Shown here one piece after another: positions 26,764 to 35,843 of a DNA stretch of 64,000 nucleotides. The position numbers were made by a program, and so were the translations under genes. Location: assembly GCF_012726295.1 (NCBI RefSeq), contig NZ_JABAOB010000010.1, positions 186,001 through 250,000 of the forward strand. Reading direction: 5' to 3'. The notes beneath the pieces were generated by a model. That model was not told the origin of the DNA. It saw nothing but the letters and a program-made list of their open reading frames with translations, and searched no databases. Position 1 is the first letter of the stretch. Each line of letters begins with the position of its first letter. This DNA comes from Chitinophaga sp. Ak27. Lineage in GTDB: Bacteria; Bacteroidota; Bacteroidia; Chitinophagales; Chitinophagaceae.

Positions 26764-26964
26764 ACCAGGATAATTTAAACATTCACAATAGGCAGTGCAG
26801 TCGCGGGTAAATGGTCTATATGGAGTAACAACAGCCAACGGCGGAGGTTCGAAATTATATGTTAAAAATAGGGGTGCTATTCCACAAAATGGCCGGGGCT
26901 GGCAGCCGCTATTTGGCAATTCCTCTCCGCTGCTTTAACTTCCCGCAAAATTTTTAAGTACTGT

Positions 26965-27690
26965 ATGAAAAAAGTAATCGCCATCCTTGTCCTGGTAACC
27001 TTGTACCAACATAGCTTTGCCCAGGAAGACTCCAATGAATCCTATGAAAAATACCGCCATAAAATTACCCGGCCCCCTTACGGCCTGGAAAAAGTGCTGG
27101 CCCTTGTCAAAAATGTTGCATCGGACGAAAATGAAAACCTGCCTATTGCCCAAAAAGACTACCTGGCCTTATCGCTGCGGGAAAAGTTTACCTATCACAT
27201 GATCCACGCAGAAACCTATAGCCAGAACTGCGATGCCATACCGACGGACCCCGATTTACAGAAAAAGATTTTCGGGCAGTTGCCGGATGCATTCGACGAC
27301 TTCAGCTGGAGCGAACGGCAGGGTAATTTCTTCCAGGCCAACCGCGACTCAGTGATAGCCTTGATGACTGAATCGATCGGCAGAACCAACCGCATAGGCC
27401 TGAACTATAAAATGGCCATTGTAGATATTAATGCCCGTGAGATGATTCCTTTGCTGATCAATGTATACAACCGCGATCATAAAGATCATGATATACTGAC
27501 CGTATTGATGTTACTGATGAAAAACAATGAATACGGGCCTTTTATGACCTCCCCTTCTTTTAAAAAATTATATGCCAGCACCAATTATGAAAGCAGTTAC
27601 CGGGCGGCGCTCACTTTAAATACCGCCAACGAAGAACTGATTATCCAGCGGGCAAAGAGCTTTTATGATACGCTACCTAAGAAACATTAG
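26965..27690 (+). CDS. secreted protein of unknown function upstream of FGE-like gene
   Basis: 241 residues starting with a signal peptide (MKKVIAILVLVTLYQHSFAQ). The mature part is mostly helical (LREKFTYHMIHAETYSQNCDA, LMTESIGRTNRIGLNYKMAIVDINAREMIPLLINVY) and looks like HEAT-type packing, but no family is certain. Its last 26 nt overlap the start of the next gene, so the two are translated together. This supports a shared function with the formylglycine-generating-enzyme-like protein, which also is exported. The upstream 200 bp are a divergent promoter region shared with the PepSY-like gene. Confidence 0.75.
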   Translation: MKKVIAILVLVTLYQHSFAQEDSNESYEKYRHKITRPPYGLEKVLALVKNVASDENENLPIAQKDYLALSLREKFTYHMIHAETYSQNCDAIPTDPDLQKKIFGQLPDAFDDFSWSERQGNFFQANRDSVIALMTESIGRTNRIGLNYKMAIVDINAREMIPLLINVYNRDHKDHDILTVLMLLMKNNEYGPFMTSPSFKKLYASTNYESSYRAALTLNTANEELIIQRAKSFYDTLPKKH

Positions 27691-28495
27691 TATAGGGTTA
27701 CTGTTGCTCGGCGTATATACCTGCGCGGCACAGTGGCGCTGCGGATATATATTGGTACCCAAAGGCCGGTACTGGATAGGGAAGCAACAACATACCCTGA
27801 ATCCACGGCGGCTGGCAAGCGTTGATTCATTTTATATTGCCGGCTGTGAAACTACTAATGAGGAGTTTATGGCGTTTGTAAAGGCTACGGGTTATGTTAC
27901 CGATGCAGAGCAACGCCATGATGCGCTGATATTTATACCGGGACTGGCAGAATTTGAATGGCATAACGATAGCAGCGCTTGCTGGCGTTATCCTAACGGC
28001 GTGGGCGCCGGTGGTATCGACCACAAAATGAATCACCCGGTTACCTGTATCAGCTACCATGATGCACAGGCTTATTGTGAATGGGCCGGCGTGCGGCTTC
28101 CTACCTTGGAAGAGTGGGAAATAGCTTCCCGTGCGGGTGCTGCCACCGATTATTTTTTCGGGAAACGACCAACAGATATTAGCCGCTATGCCAATATCTG
28201 GCGGGATAAAAATCACCTGCAGGCCGACAGCTCAGACGGATTTATGTATACCTCGCCGGTGGGTAGTTTTGCACCTAACGCCTGGGGCTTGTATGATGTG
28301 TATGGAAATGTATTTGAGTTTTGCAGCGGGAAAGTTCGCCCCGATGAAAAACCGTCGCTGGCGCATGCCCGTGGCGGCTCCTGGTGGTGCAGTGCGGCTT
28401 CCTGTTCGTTCTTTAACTCGGTAGATATCGGGCGGGTAAATAAACGGGCATCTTTCAGCAACCAGGGCTTCCGGGTGGCGAAAGATGCCCGCTAA
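27665..28495 (+). CDS. secreted formylglycine-generating enzyme family protein (SUMF1/FGE)
   Basis: 276 residues, signal peptide (MIRYLRNISIGLLLLGVYTCAAQ) then the FGE-sulfatase domain: LVPKGRYWIGKQ, DSFYIAGCETTNEEFMAFV, NHPVTCISYHDAQAYCEWAGVRLPTLEEWEIASR, NIWRDKN, PVGSFAPNAWGLYDVYGNVFEF and SNQGFRVA. The two Cys in WCSAASC (C242, C247) have the spacing of the copper-binding catalytic Cys pair of aerobic FGE (C-x4-C). That supports real sulfatase-activating activity over the many Cys-less FGE-like proteins. A Cys-type sulfatase with CTPSR is encoded at 56657-58198 in the same window. It overlaps the preceding gene by 26 nt. Oddly, it carries a signal peptide, and so would act in the periplasm on exported or translocating substrates. 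Confidence 0.88.
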   Translation: MIRYLRNISIGLLLLGVYTCAAQWRCGYILVPKGRYWIGKQQHTLNPRRLASVDSFYIAGCETTNEEFMAFVKATGYVTDAEQRHDALIFIPGLAEFEWHNDSSACWRYPNGVGAGGIDHKMNHPVTCISYHDAQAYCEWAGVRLPTLEEWEIASRAGAATDYFFGKRPTDISRYANIWRDKNHLQADSSDGFMYTSPVGSFAPNAWGLYDVYGNVFEFCSGKVRPDEKPSLAHARGGSWWCSAASCSFFNSVDIGRVNKRASFSNQGFRVAKDAR

Positions 28496-28503
28496 CTACG
28501 TAG

Positions 28504-30309
28504 TTACTTTACCGTTAGATCGGTACGCAATTCCCTACGCGACATTTGTTCCAGCTGCACTTCCGGCTTAAAAGGCAGGCTGGATTCATTGTTGCTGATC
28601 GTCACTTTTTCACAGGCGGTGAGCTTAAACGCTGCCCGCTCCGCTCCTGCCGGCAGGTAATCCTTCATCCAGGTAAGGCGGTTGTTACGGAAGATAAGAT
28701 TAACGGTACTCCTGGCGGTCAACACCGGGTAGTCGTATAATTTAAAGGTATTGTCAGTGATACGGATGTTCCGATGTACCATATATCCCGGTACCAGTTC
28801 ATGGTTTTCCGGTGCAATGGCAATCACGTAATTGTCCGGCGCCTGGTTATACCCCACTCCTTCAAATGTATTACCGGTAATGGTTACATCCTCCACCGGT
28901 CCTGATTCGTACCAGCTGCTGGCATCGTCGGCGATCAGGATGGCGTGCATACCGGTGCGGTAAAAGGTGTTATCGGCGATTAGCACTTTCTTGCGGGTAG
29001 TTACCAGTAATCCACGGGTATTGACACCTTCAAAAATGCTATTGCGTATCGTCACGGACGGTGTCCAGGTGATATTCTCAAGGCAGTCGCCAGTACGGGT
29101 GGCAGCTGGTACATCCTTATCGAGGGTGACTTCCATTTCACGCGGTGATAACATTTTGGCAGCTACTATTTTTGCCATACCATACCCCTGCAGGGCGGCG
29201 CTATGTACCAACATTACACTGTCGCCCGCAAAGAAGGCGGCGAAGCCATAGGTTTGATGGTGCATGAAACGCAGCTTCAATACCCGCGGTGACATTTTTT
29301 CGGTGATTTGCAGGTGTGTGCCGTGCACGTTTACCGGGTCATCATGCAGGCCCTTGAAGTGGGCCGCAGTAATGATGATATCACCTTTGCAACCGGAGAA
29401 GTGCATGCCATCAGCAAAGGACGCCATTACCCTCCCACTGCTCGGAGCCGGCATAATCCGCACACCACTATAATGGAGGTTTTCACAAAATTGCGCTACA
29501 ATGCCCAGGCCATGCATATAATGCATATTGATATTTTCCAGCTGTACATTACGGCAGTGTTGCATGAAAGCCCCTACCTGGTCGCGGATGCCATCCCTGA
29601 CAGTTAAGATATTACCTGGCACTCCTTTGAACGAGGAAAAGTCGCCGGTAAACTGCACCGTTCCTGGCGCCAGCTGTGTGGCTTTACTTTTATAAAACGG
29701 ATTCCAGGAGGAGTAAGTATACATACCTTTAGTCGTGTCTGCCAATACCGCATGGAACTGTTGCAGTTTCCATTTCTCCCCATACCATTCCAGGCGCTCA
29801 TTGAGAATGGCAAACCTGGAATCGCGGTGAATGACAGCGATTACCTCTTTTGGTGTAACTGTTTGCAACGTCATTTCCGACATGGAAGGGCGTTCTGCAT
29901 TTACGCTGATATTGCGCATCGTAATATCTTCACAATGATCGAACAACCAGGTGATCATCTTTCCATGAAATACCAATGAGGCGCCATGCCCTTCAATGGT
30001 AAGTCCTTTAAAGTTTTCGAAAAACAGTCCAATAGTTTTTACTTTACTGGGCGCTTCCTCTTCATCGGAAGTATTGGAAATAAAATACTCCTTCTTTACG
30101 GCACTATCGGGATAAAAATCATAGCGACCGGGCTGAAATTCCAGTACGGCGCCCGGGATATTTCTACAGGCGGCAATGGCCTCCTGTACTTTCACCGTAG
30201 CATCTTTAAAGGTATTGGGAGGCATATTCACGGATATGCGCTGCTGGCTGGCTGCTGTAAGCGATAATAGCAGAGCCGGGATGGTGATCAAAGCGGAAGA
30301 GCGATTCAT
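28504..30309 (-). CDS. GH110-like alpha-1,3-galactosidase (parallel beta-helix)
   Basis: 601 residues with a signal peptide. Residues 40-590 build a right-handed parallel beta-helix (LTIEGHGASLVF, ITMRNISVNAE, VQLENINMHYMHGLGIVAQFCENLHYSGVRI, VTIRNSIFEGVNTRGLLVTTRKKVLIADNTFY). Residues 298-334 read FADGMHFSGCKGDIIITAAH then KGLHDDPVNVHGTHL, the hallmark of GH110 exo-alpha-1,3-galactosidases of gut Bacteroides, which remove terminal alpha-1,3-galactose from blood-group-B and xeno-type glycans. The acidic pair of that motif (DD, D) carries the candidate catalytic Asp residues. The stop of the upstream gene overlaps its start by 4 nt (ATGA), giving a two-gene operon with a second glycosidase-like protein. 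The actual linkage is inferred from the family. Confidence 0.85.
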   Translation of the reverse strand: MNRSSALITIPALLLSLTAASQQRISVNMPPNTFKDATVKVQEAIAACRNIPGAVLEFQPGRYDFYPDSAVKKEYFISNTSDEEEAPSKVKTIGLFFENFKGLTIEGHGASLVFHGKMITWLFDHCEDITMRNISVNAERPSMSEMTLQTVTPKEVIAVIHRDSRFAILNERLEWYGEKWKLQQFHAVLADTTKGMYTYSSWNPFYKSKATQLAPGTVQFTGDFSSFKGVPGNILTVRDGIRDQVGAFMQHCRNVQLENINMHYMHGLGIVAQFCENLHYSGVRIMPAPSSGRVMASFADGMHFSGCKGDIIITAAHFKGLHDDPVNVHGTHLQITEKMSPRVLKLRFMHHQTYGFAAFFAGDSVMLVHSAALQGYGMAKIVAAKMLSPREMEVTLDKDVPAATRTGDCLENITWTPSVTIRNSIFEGVNTRGLLVTTRKKVLIADNTFYRTGMHAILIADDASSWYESGPVEDVTITGNTFEGVGYNQAPDNYVIAIAPENHELVPGYMVHRNIRITDNTFKLYDYPVLTARSTVNLIFRNNRLTWMKDYLPAGAERAAFKLTACEKVTISNNESSLPFKPEVQLEQMSRRELRTDLTVK

Positions 30310-33254
30310 TTATTTATCTCTATTAAATATCCTTTACCTGGAATGATATTGATACTATCTGTTGAATGGTATTGCCGGGCCTCCTGAAAATTGCGGATAA
30401 CGGGCATTTGCAGGAGTCTGTCTGTTACAGGCCATCCCAATTTTGTCCAGTCAATCTGTAATTTCACTTTAGTTGATTGTTCCTGCCAGCTGGCCAGAGC
30501 AATCAACAGCTTATCCGGTTTCACGTATACAGTAGCCAGGATGTTTGAATCCCCTGTATTAACGGGTATAGTGGGATCCCAGTACCCTATCATATGAGCG
30601 GAAGCTATACCGAATTTGTCCCATACTTTCCATAATTCCCGGGGATCACATATAACCCCTTCGGTGTGCCAGGGATATCGCAGCGCCATGCCATATACCA
30701 TTCCTCTCCAGGGATTGCCACCACCTTGCAGCATATCTCCCATTAAGCCAAAGGGGATACCGGACACTTCTACCAGCCAGTTAGCGGGGGACATATGATT
30801 GTAATCAAAACTCTCTCCGAACCAGATTTTGTTGAGATAGGGAAAAAATTCCGTGTATTGGTTAGCAGGTCCGTTCGAAAAGCCAGTGTTAGAATGCAGA
30901 TCCAGCAAGCATCCCGGTTTCACAGCATCCATTACCCGGCGCATTCGTTTCAGCATATCCCGTCCGTAGGATACATCATCCAGGTACAATCCGTCTATTC
31001 CTTCATTTTTAACCAGCCATTGTAATCCTTCCACATAATAGTTATACCAGCGCGATTCTCCGCTCGTCAGGATGGCTGCATCGCACTGTTCATATCCGTT
31101 TATCGCAGTAAACCACTGTACATTATAGTGATCTACGAGATGTTCTCTCAACCAGGGATATCCACCTCCAGGGCCATCTGCCAACACTTCATTACCCATG
31201 CTCTTTAAAGCCCATAACTCCGTCGCCTGGTTACTTAATTCCCGGACAGTATAATAGATTTTCACCTTCATGCCTTCCCGGTGCCAGTCATCAACAAATT
31301 GTTTCATGGTATCAGTTGCAATAAAGGGATAGTTAATATATGGATTGATGCTATTGGCATGGTGCACATTGATGATCTTAACACCGGCTGCCAGATCATT
31401 GAGTGTGGGTGTGGGATTAGCAGCATTGTGATAATAGCGGTTAGTGAACTGGTCTGCTGTAGAGAGTTGTTTTACAGGTGTCAGTAAAAATGCCACATCC
31501 AGTTGCAGGTGTTCATTTTTATGCAACGTCCGCTCACCAGTGTATTGCGTGGCGGTGGTGGTAGTTGCCTTCCTGCTTAGCTGGAAACCGCCTTTGTTAT
31601 CGTTGTACCAGGCGGGGGGCGGCGAAGGATGATAGAGATTAAGCAAAGGCCCCGTGTATGCGGCGCCCTGAAGTTCACAATGGAGGCCGATATTATAATT
31701 GCCGGCCCAATAGCTATCCTGTGGCCCTTTCCACTTCCAGTCGTATTGTTCGGGAATTAGTTGTCCCGACAAACCCATTCCCATAAAATAGGGGGCTTGT
31801 AGTTTGTTAAACGGTATCTCCAGGCGTACATCCGTTAGCGTTACATCACCCAAGGCAGTGATAGTGGTGTGATAGACAATATGCCCGTCGAATTCCATGG
31901 TCGCTTTTGTGGTGAGCGATACCTGGTTATTAGCTTCCCTTGTTTCCCAGCTGAGAGCCGCTGGGGTAGCGGTTGTCCACTGAATGGGTTCCTGGCGCAG
32001 GGGCATTATGCCTTCCTTGGTATAGAGCAGCAACTGCATGGGCTTAGCCAGGAGTTGTTCACCACTGAGAGCAGTGATGCTGGCAGGGAAGCCATCGCTG
32101 CCGATTTCCAGTTGGTGTAAGAGAGAGATAATGCGGCTGCCGTTACGTTCCAGCGGGTGATAGGGGGAAGTCACTACTGGTGCATCGCCCAGCGTAGAAT
32201 TGAGCCAACGCAAGCGGGAATGCCGCCAGGGTTGACCATCGCCCCGATCGGCCAGGAGTGTGTCACCTACCGCTATATTTACCGGTACCACGATTGCCTT
32301 TTTATTCTTAGGCTGAATGGTAATGGTGAAGCGATAGGTGTGTTGTGTCGGGTGCTCAGGAATGTCGAGTCCAAACCACAAAGGTTGCACCTTGCCTTTG
32401 GCTACATTAATTGATTTGGTAAAAGCGGTACCGTCGGGATGAACCCCCTGGCTATTGAAACACTTCAGCTGATCACTGAAACCGCTATACTTTATTTGTA
32501 CATCTTCCAGATCAGCGGCAGCTGCATATATTGCCAATTGAAAAGCATAGTACTCATTGCGGGCAGCCTTTCCCGAAAACCCCTGCTGATGGGGAGTCTC
32601 GATCCACCGATATGGTAACTGGTCTGGCATGCGTATCGGGAATTTTCTGTCCTCTGAAAAAACAAGGTAGCTATTTTTACTTTGTTTGATTAGCTGTTGA
32701 GTTTCTTCAGCGGTAGCACACACCTCCATTGGATAGAAACTATCGAAGGGCGTACGGGACTGTATTTCCAGCACTTTTGCAACAGGATGATGACCGCCGT
32801 ATGGCAGCGACAAGTGTTGCGTTTGTGTCCAATCCGCCTCGGGTGCGGTTTCCGGCGGGAGATAGTCGCCATCAAACCAACCATTATTTTTCTTTCCGCG
32901 GAAAGGCATATAATACACATAATATTTGCCGGCGCCACTGCGTGGCTCAAAGACCATATCTCCTGCTTCGTGATTGATTTGAATACGAAAGATGTTCTTC
33001 ATTTCCCGGCCGTTTTCGTCGGTGATTAAGAGGCGGAATTTTGCCGGATCAGCACCATGACGGCGCCAGGGAATATGTACGAAAACAGCAGGTACGGGTT
33101 GATCAACTTGTATCACCGCACGGTGATTACCCAGCGAATCGGCCCAGGGTGTAAATGGTGAAGTATAAGGTATACCCCCAATCGTACGGAATGGCAACAC
33201 CAGAATACACCATAACGCAATGCCAACGCGACAAAAAAAAGAATAAAAAGACAT
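30306..33254 (-). CDS. large glycoside-hydrolase-like protein (DUF6067/GH123-N type)
   Basis: A 982-residue exported protein. The ATG at 33254 (MSFYSFFCRVGIALWCILVLPF) starts a signal-like segment and is chosen over a frame open to 33323. The first ~600 residues are beta-sandwich modules (ARNEYYAFQLAIYAA, HTYRFTITIQPKNKKAIVVPVNI). Residues about 600-930 look like a TIM barrel with VKIINVHHANSINPYINYPF, GMKVKIYYTVREL, EGIDGLYLDDVSYGRDMLKRM and LLDLHSNTGFSNGP. The acidic DD of LYLDDV is a candidate for catalysis. This architecture is annotated in Bacteroidota as DUF6067 / GH123 N-terminal-like glycoside hydrolase. It is translationally coupled to the GH110-like gene. The paired enzyme suggests a galactose- and GalNAc-bearing substrate, but that is inference. 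Confidence 0.75.
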   Translation of the reverse strand: MSFYSFFCRVGIALWCILVLPFRTIGGIPYTSPFTPWADSLGNHRAVIQVDQPVPAVFVHIPWRRHGADPAKFRLLITDENGREMKNIFRIQINHEAGDMVFEPRSGAGKYYVYYMPFRGKKNNGWFDGDYLPPETAPEADWTQTQHLSLPYGGHHPVAKVLEIQSRTPFDSFYPMEVCATAEETQQLIKQSKNSYLVFSEDRKFPIRMPDQLPYRWIETPHQQGFSGKAARNEYYAFQLAIYAAAADLEDVQIKYSGFSDQLKCFNSQGVHPDGTAFTKSINVAKGKVQPLWFGLDIPEHPTQHTYRFTITIQPKNKKAIVVPVNIAVGDTLLADRGDGQPWRHSRLRWLNSTLGDAPVVTSPYHPLERNGSRIISLLHQLEIGSDGFPASITALSGEQLLAKPMQLLLYTKEGIMPLRQEPIQWTTATPAALSWETREANNQVSLTTKATMEFDGHIVYHTTITALGDVTLTDVRLEIPFNKLQAPYFMGMGLSGQLIPEQYDWKWKGPQDSYWAGNYNIGLHCELQGAAYTGPLLNLYHPSPPPAWYNDNKGGFQLSRKATTTTATQYTGERTLHKNEHLQLDVAFLLTPVKQLSTADQFTNRYYHNAANPTPTLNDLAAGVKIINVHHANSINPYINYPFIATDTMKQFVDDWHREGMKVKIYYTVRELSNQATELWALKSMGNEVLADGPGGGYPWLREHLVDHYNVQWFTAINGYEQCDAAILTSGESRWYNYYVEGLQWLVKNEGIDGLYLDDVSYGRDMLKRMRRVMDAVKPGCLLDLHSNTGFSNGPANQYTEFFPYLNKIWFGESFDYNHMSPANWLVEVSGIPFGLMGDMLQGGGNPWRGMVYGMALRYPWHTEGVICDPRELWKVWDKFGIASAHMIGYWDPTIPVNTGDSNILATVYVKPDKLLIALASWQEQSTKVKLQIDWTKLGWPVTDRLLQMPVIRNFQEARQYHSTDSINIIPGKGYLIEINK

Positions 33255-33508
33255 ACAAATATTTAATTGACAAAGACTCGCGTACACTGATATTAACAGC
33301 ATCTCAGAGATACTTCCCCACAATTAACTATCATATCAAAAAAACAAACAAGGGATGGTGATAAGGAATTAAAACCAGATAAGATAAAACACCAATGATT
33401 CTTTTTTCTCTCAAACAAATACTATTTTCAAGCCCTTATAAAAATATAGGGGCACAGCACGAAAGCTACTAAATCTATTTATTATCCAACAAAATTTTCT
33501 TTCCTCTC
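33255..33508. other. AT-rich leader region upstream of the glycosidase operon
   Basis: The region lies between the Nramp-like gene stop (33509, minus) and the glycosidase start (33254, minus), so it holds the operon promoter. It is very AT-rich. On the minus strand AATATTTG lies within the last dozen bases before the ATG, one base from the TAnnTTTG element but too close to the start to be a normal promoter. A short hairpin-like stretch near 33487-33520 after the Nramp gene is weak. Confidence 0.4.
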
Positions 33509-34786
33509 TTAAAAGAGAGAATAAATCAAAGCCGCGGCGGCTGCCGTCATCAGGATGAGCGTGAGCGCCCCCAGCAGGTTGGAAAACCAGGAGTTGGTAT
33601 ATTCCTTCATGATTTTTTTATTGTTGCCGATATGCATAATCATGGCAATCATTACAGGCGCCGTTAGCCCGTAAACGATAGCGGTATAGAGCAAAGCTTT
33701 TATGGGATTAACACCCAGGAAATCGAGCGACAATCCCACCAGCAGGGAGATAATGATAGAAACATAAAACGACTTGGCTTCCGCGAAAGTTTTATCCAGG
33801 CCTTCTTCCCAGCCCAGGGTTTCTGCCAGCATGTAAGACTGTGAACCCGTAAGTACTGGTATGGCCAGTAACCCGGTGCCCAGTACCCCCAGGGTAAACA
33901 TCAGGGAGGCCAGTTTGCCGACGAGCGGTTCCAACGCTTTGGCAGCCTGATCTACGGTTTCCACCTGGTTAATCCCTGCGGAAAATAACACACTGCCAGT
34001 AGTAAGGATAATGAAGAACATCACGATGTTGGAAAACAACATACCGGCATTCACATCTGTTCTCATGTCTTTCAATATCTGCTTATCTACCCAGATACCG
34101 TGCGCTCCTTTCTTCCCATGACCGCTATGTTCCTGCTCCTCCGCTTCCATGGTAGTTTGCCAGAAAAAAAGGTAGGGGGAAATGGTGGTGCCTAAAATAG
34201 CTACAATAATGGAGAGATAATCATTGTTCCATTGTATATCCGGAACAAAGGTATGTTTTAAAATGTCCATCCAGTTGAGGTGCAGCATGAAAGGCACTAT
34301 CAGGTACAGGAATAACAATACACAGAGCCATTTCAGGATCATGGCAATTTTCTGATAGGAATACCGGATGATGGTGAACATCATCAATGCCGTAATAGCC
34401 ACACAAAATACCCATACCGGCACGGAGGGTACCATCATATGACATACTGCACCCATCCCCTGTATATCGGCGCCTACATTGAGCGTAATAGCCGGAAAAC
34501 TGAACAGGAGCATGAGGTATAATACCGGGCGGGGATAATACTGCTTTAAGGTAACCGTTAAGCCCTGGGAGGTGACAATGCCAATACGGGCACACATGCC
34601 CTGTACTGCGGCCATGAGGGGAAAGCTGAGCAGCGCCGTCCACAGGGTAGCCAATCCAAATTGTGCGCCTGCCTGTGAGTAAGTGGCTATGCCGGAAGGG
34701 TCGTCGTCACTGGCGCCGGTAATCAGCCCCGGACCCAGTTTTTTCAGGAATCTGCCTATGCCTGTATCGGCAATTTTTTTGCGCAT
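33509..34786 (-). CDS. Nramp-family transporter with altered metal-binding motifs
   Basis: 425 residues, about 11 membrane segments. The TM1 motif reads GPGLITGASDDDPSGIATYSQAG, so the classic DPGN is DPSG. The TM6 motif is ILGTTISPYLFFWQT, where the usual MPH is SPY. The Asp ligand is kept but the Asn and the soft Met ligand are lost. Family knowledge ties the Met to selectivity for Mn/Fe over alkaline-earth ions, and Nramp-related magnesium transporters lack it. Mg2+ or another hard cation is therefore at least as likely as Mn. The gene stands alone between two carbohydrate operons, 82 nt past the terminator of the large one. Bacteroidota often have this DDDPSG variant. Confidence 0.88.
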   Translation of the reverse strand: MRKKIADTGIGRFLKKLGPGLITGASDDDPSGIATYSQAGAQFGLATLWTALLSFPLMAAVQGMCARIGIVTSQGLTVTLKQYYPRPVLYLMLLFSFPAITLNVGADIQGMGAVCHMMVPSVPVWVFCVAITALMMFTIIRYSYQKIAMILKWLCVLLFLYLIVPFMLHLNWMDILKHTFVPDIQWNNDYLSIIVAILGTTISPYLFFWQTTMEAEEQEHSGHGKKGAHGIWVDKQILKDMRTDVNAGMLFSNIVMFFIILTTGSVLFSAGINQVETVDQAAKALEPLVGKLASLMFTLGVLGTGLLAIPVLTGSQSYMLAETLGWEEGLDKTFAEAKSFYVSIIISLLVGLSLDFLGVNPIKALLYTAIVYGLTAPVMIAMIMHIGNNKKIMKEYTNSWFSNLLGALTLILMTAAAAALIYSLF

Positions 34787-34854
34787 GTACCAGTCAAATA
34801 AGTTTTCACGAAAGTTTCCCCAAGTTAAACATAAAACAGCGCATTCACACCGGG

Positions 34855-34889
34855 TATAAAAAACAAAGGCCGACCCATGTGGATCAGCC
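34855..34889 (-). terminator. intrinsic terminator of the ten-gene PUL operon
   Basis: On the minus strand GGCTGATCC, loop ACAT, GGGTCGGCC (34889-34868) pair with two G-U pairs, then TTTGTTTTTTAT (34866-34855) supplies the U tract. It begins 22 nt after the DUF4434 stop codon at 34911. Confidence 0.8.
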
Positions 34890-34910
34890 CCGTTTTAACA
34901 ACCGTTCCCC

Positions 34911-35843
34911 TCAGAACGTGTGCATATATTCCTTGTACCGGTTGTACAAGTGTCCCGCCTGCAGGTAGGCCGACTGGGGACTCATAAAGTGTGAAAATTC
35001 AAAAGTAATCGCCTTATCATAACCGGCTTTCCTGGCTGCTTCCAGCTTAAGCCGCAGTTTTTCAAACTTGATGGGAAAAAATTTAATGGGCATGTCCCGG
35101 TCAAAACTTTCGGCATTGGTCCAGCATTGCAGCCCATAGCGGTCTGCCATCATTTTATTTACCCGGAAAAAATCCTCCAGTTCATGGTAATCGATATGTC
35201 CATCCTGGAAAGCAACTGCATCCACTGCGCCACGGATACCGTCGAAGATTTCGCTCCACTCTTTTTCGTGTTCCAGCAGCGACACGGCATCGGCCTTGGT
35301 AAGACCAGCAGAGGCCGCCATCACGGCTTTTTTCCCATCTATCCAGGGCGATATCAGCGTAGGCAGCCCGTTACTTACCTCCTTGCATTGCAGGCCCAGT
35401 GTACGAAATGCGTTTGCGGCGCCTTTAGTTTTGCGGCTGATCTCCATACTTAGATACCAACCTTTAAAACTTTTATGATGACCATATGTTTTCCACACTT
35501 CGTCTATCACAAAGCGATTGCTGTCTATTTCATGATACATGTCGCCGGTATCCCAATATTTGCCACTATCATACAGTCCGAAATAAAACTGCATATCCAT
35601 TTCATCAGCCAGTTCCAGGTACATCTTTACCAGGTCGACCGGTGGCTCATAGGCGCCGAATTCCTTTACCAGGTAGCGGGAGGGATAAGTCAGAAATTTA
35701 CGATAACCGCTACGAATCAGGATAACAGTGTCGATGCCGATGGCTTTCATGTGCTCAAAATCTTTCCGCCATTCTGCCCTGCCCCAGTTCTGATGCGGGA
35801 TATCGTGGCTGATCTCATCTAAGAAAGTGCCGGTAATTTTCAT
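34911..35843 (-). CDS. DUF4434 family protein, predicted cytoplasmic TIM barrel
   Basis: 310 residues with no signal peptide. It begins MKITGTFLDEISHDIPHQNWG and continues with TIM-barrel-type strands (IGIDTVILIRSGYR, MQFYFGLYDSGKYW, FKGWYLSMEI, GAVDAVAFQDGHID, YGLQCWTNAESF, DKAITFEFSHFMSP). DUF4434 belongs to the glycosidase-like clans, and the conserved E/D residues (E of LSMEI, D of AFQDGH, E of WTNAES) are candidates for catalysis. It is the last gene of the PUL operon; its ATG overlaps the stop of the upstream SGNH gene (TAATG). A cytoplasmic location next to a symporter gene suggests it acts on imported saccharide. Substrate unknown. Confidence 0.85.
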   Translation of the reverse strand: MKITGTFLDEISHDIPHQNWGRAEWRKDFEHMKAIGIDTVILIRSGYRKFLTYPSRYLVKEFGAYEPPVDLVKMYLELADEMDMQFYFGLYDSGKYWDTGDMYHEIDSNRFVIDEVWKTYGHHKSFKGWYLSMEISRKTKGAANAFRTLGLQCKEVSNGLPTLISPWIDGKKAVMAASAGLTKADAVSLLEHEKEWSEIFDGIRGAVDAVAFQDGHIDYHELEDFFRVNKMMADRYGLQCWTNAESFDRDMPIKFFPIKFEKLRLKLEAARKAGYDKAITFEFSHFMSPQSAYLQAGHLYNRYKEYMHTF

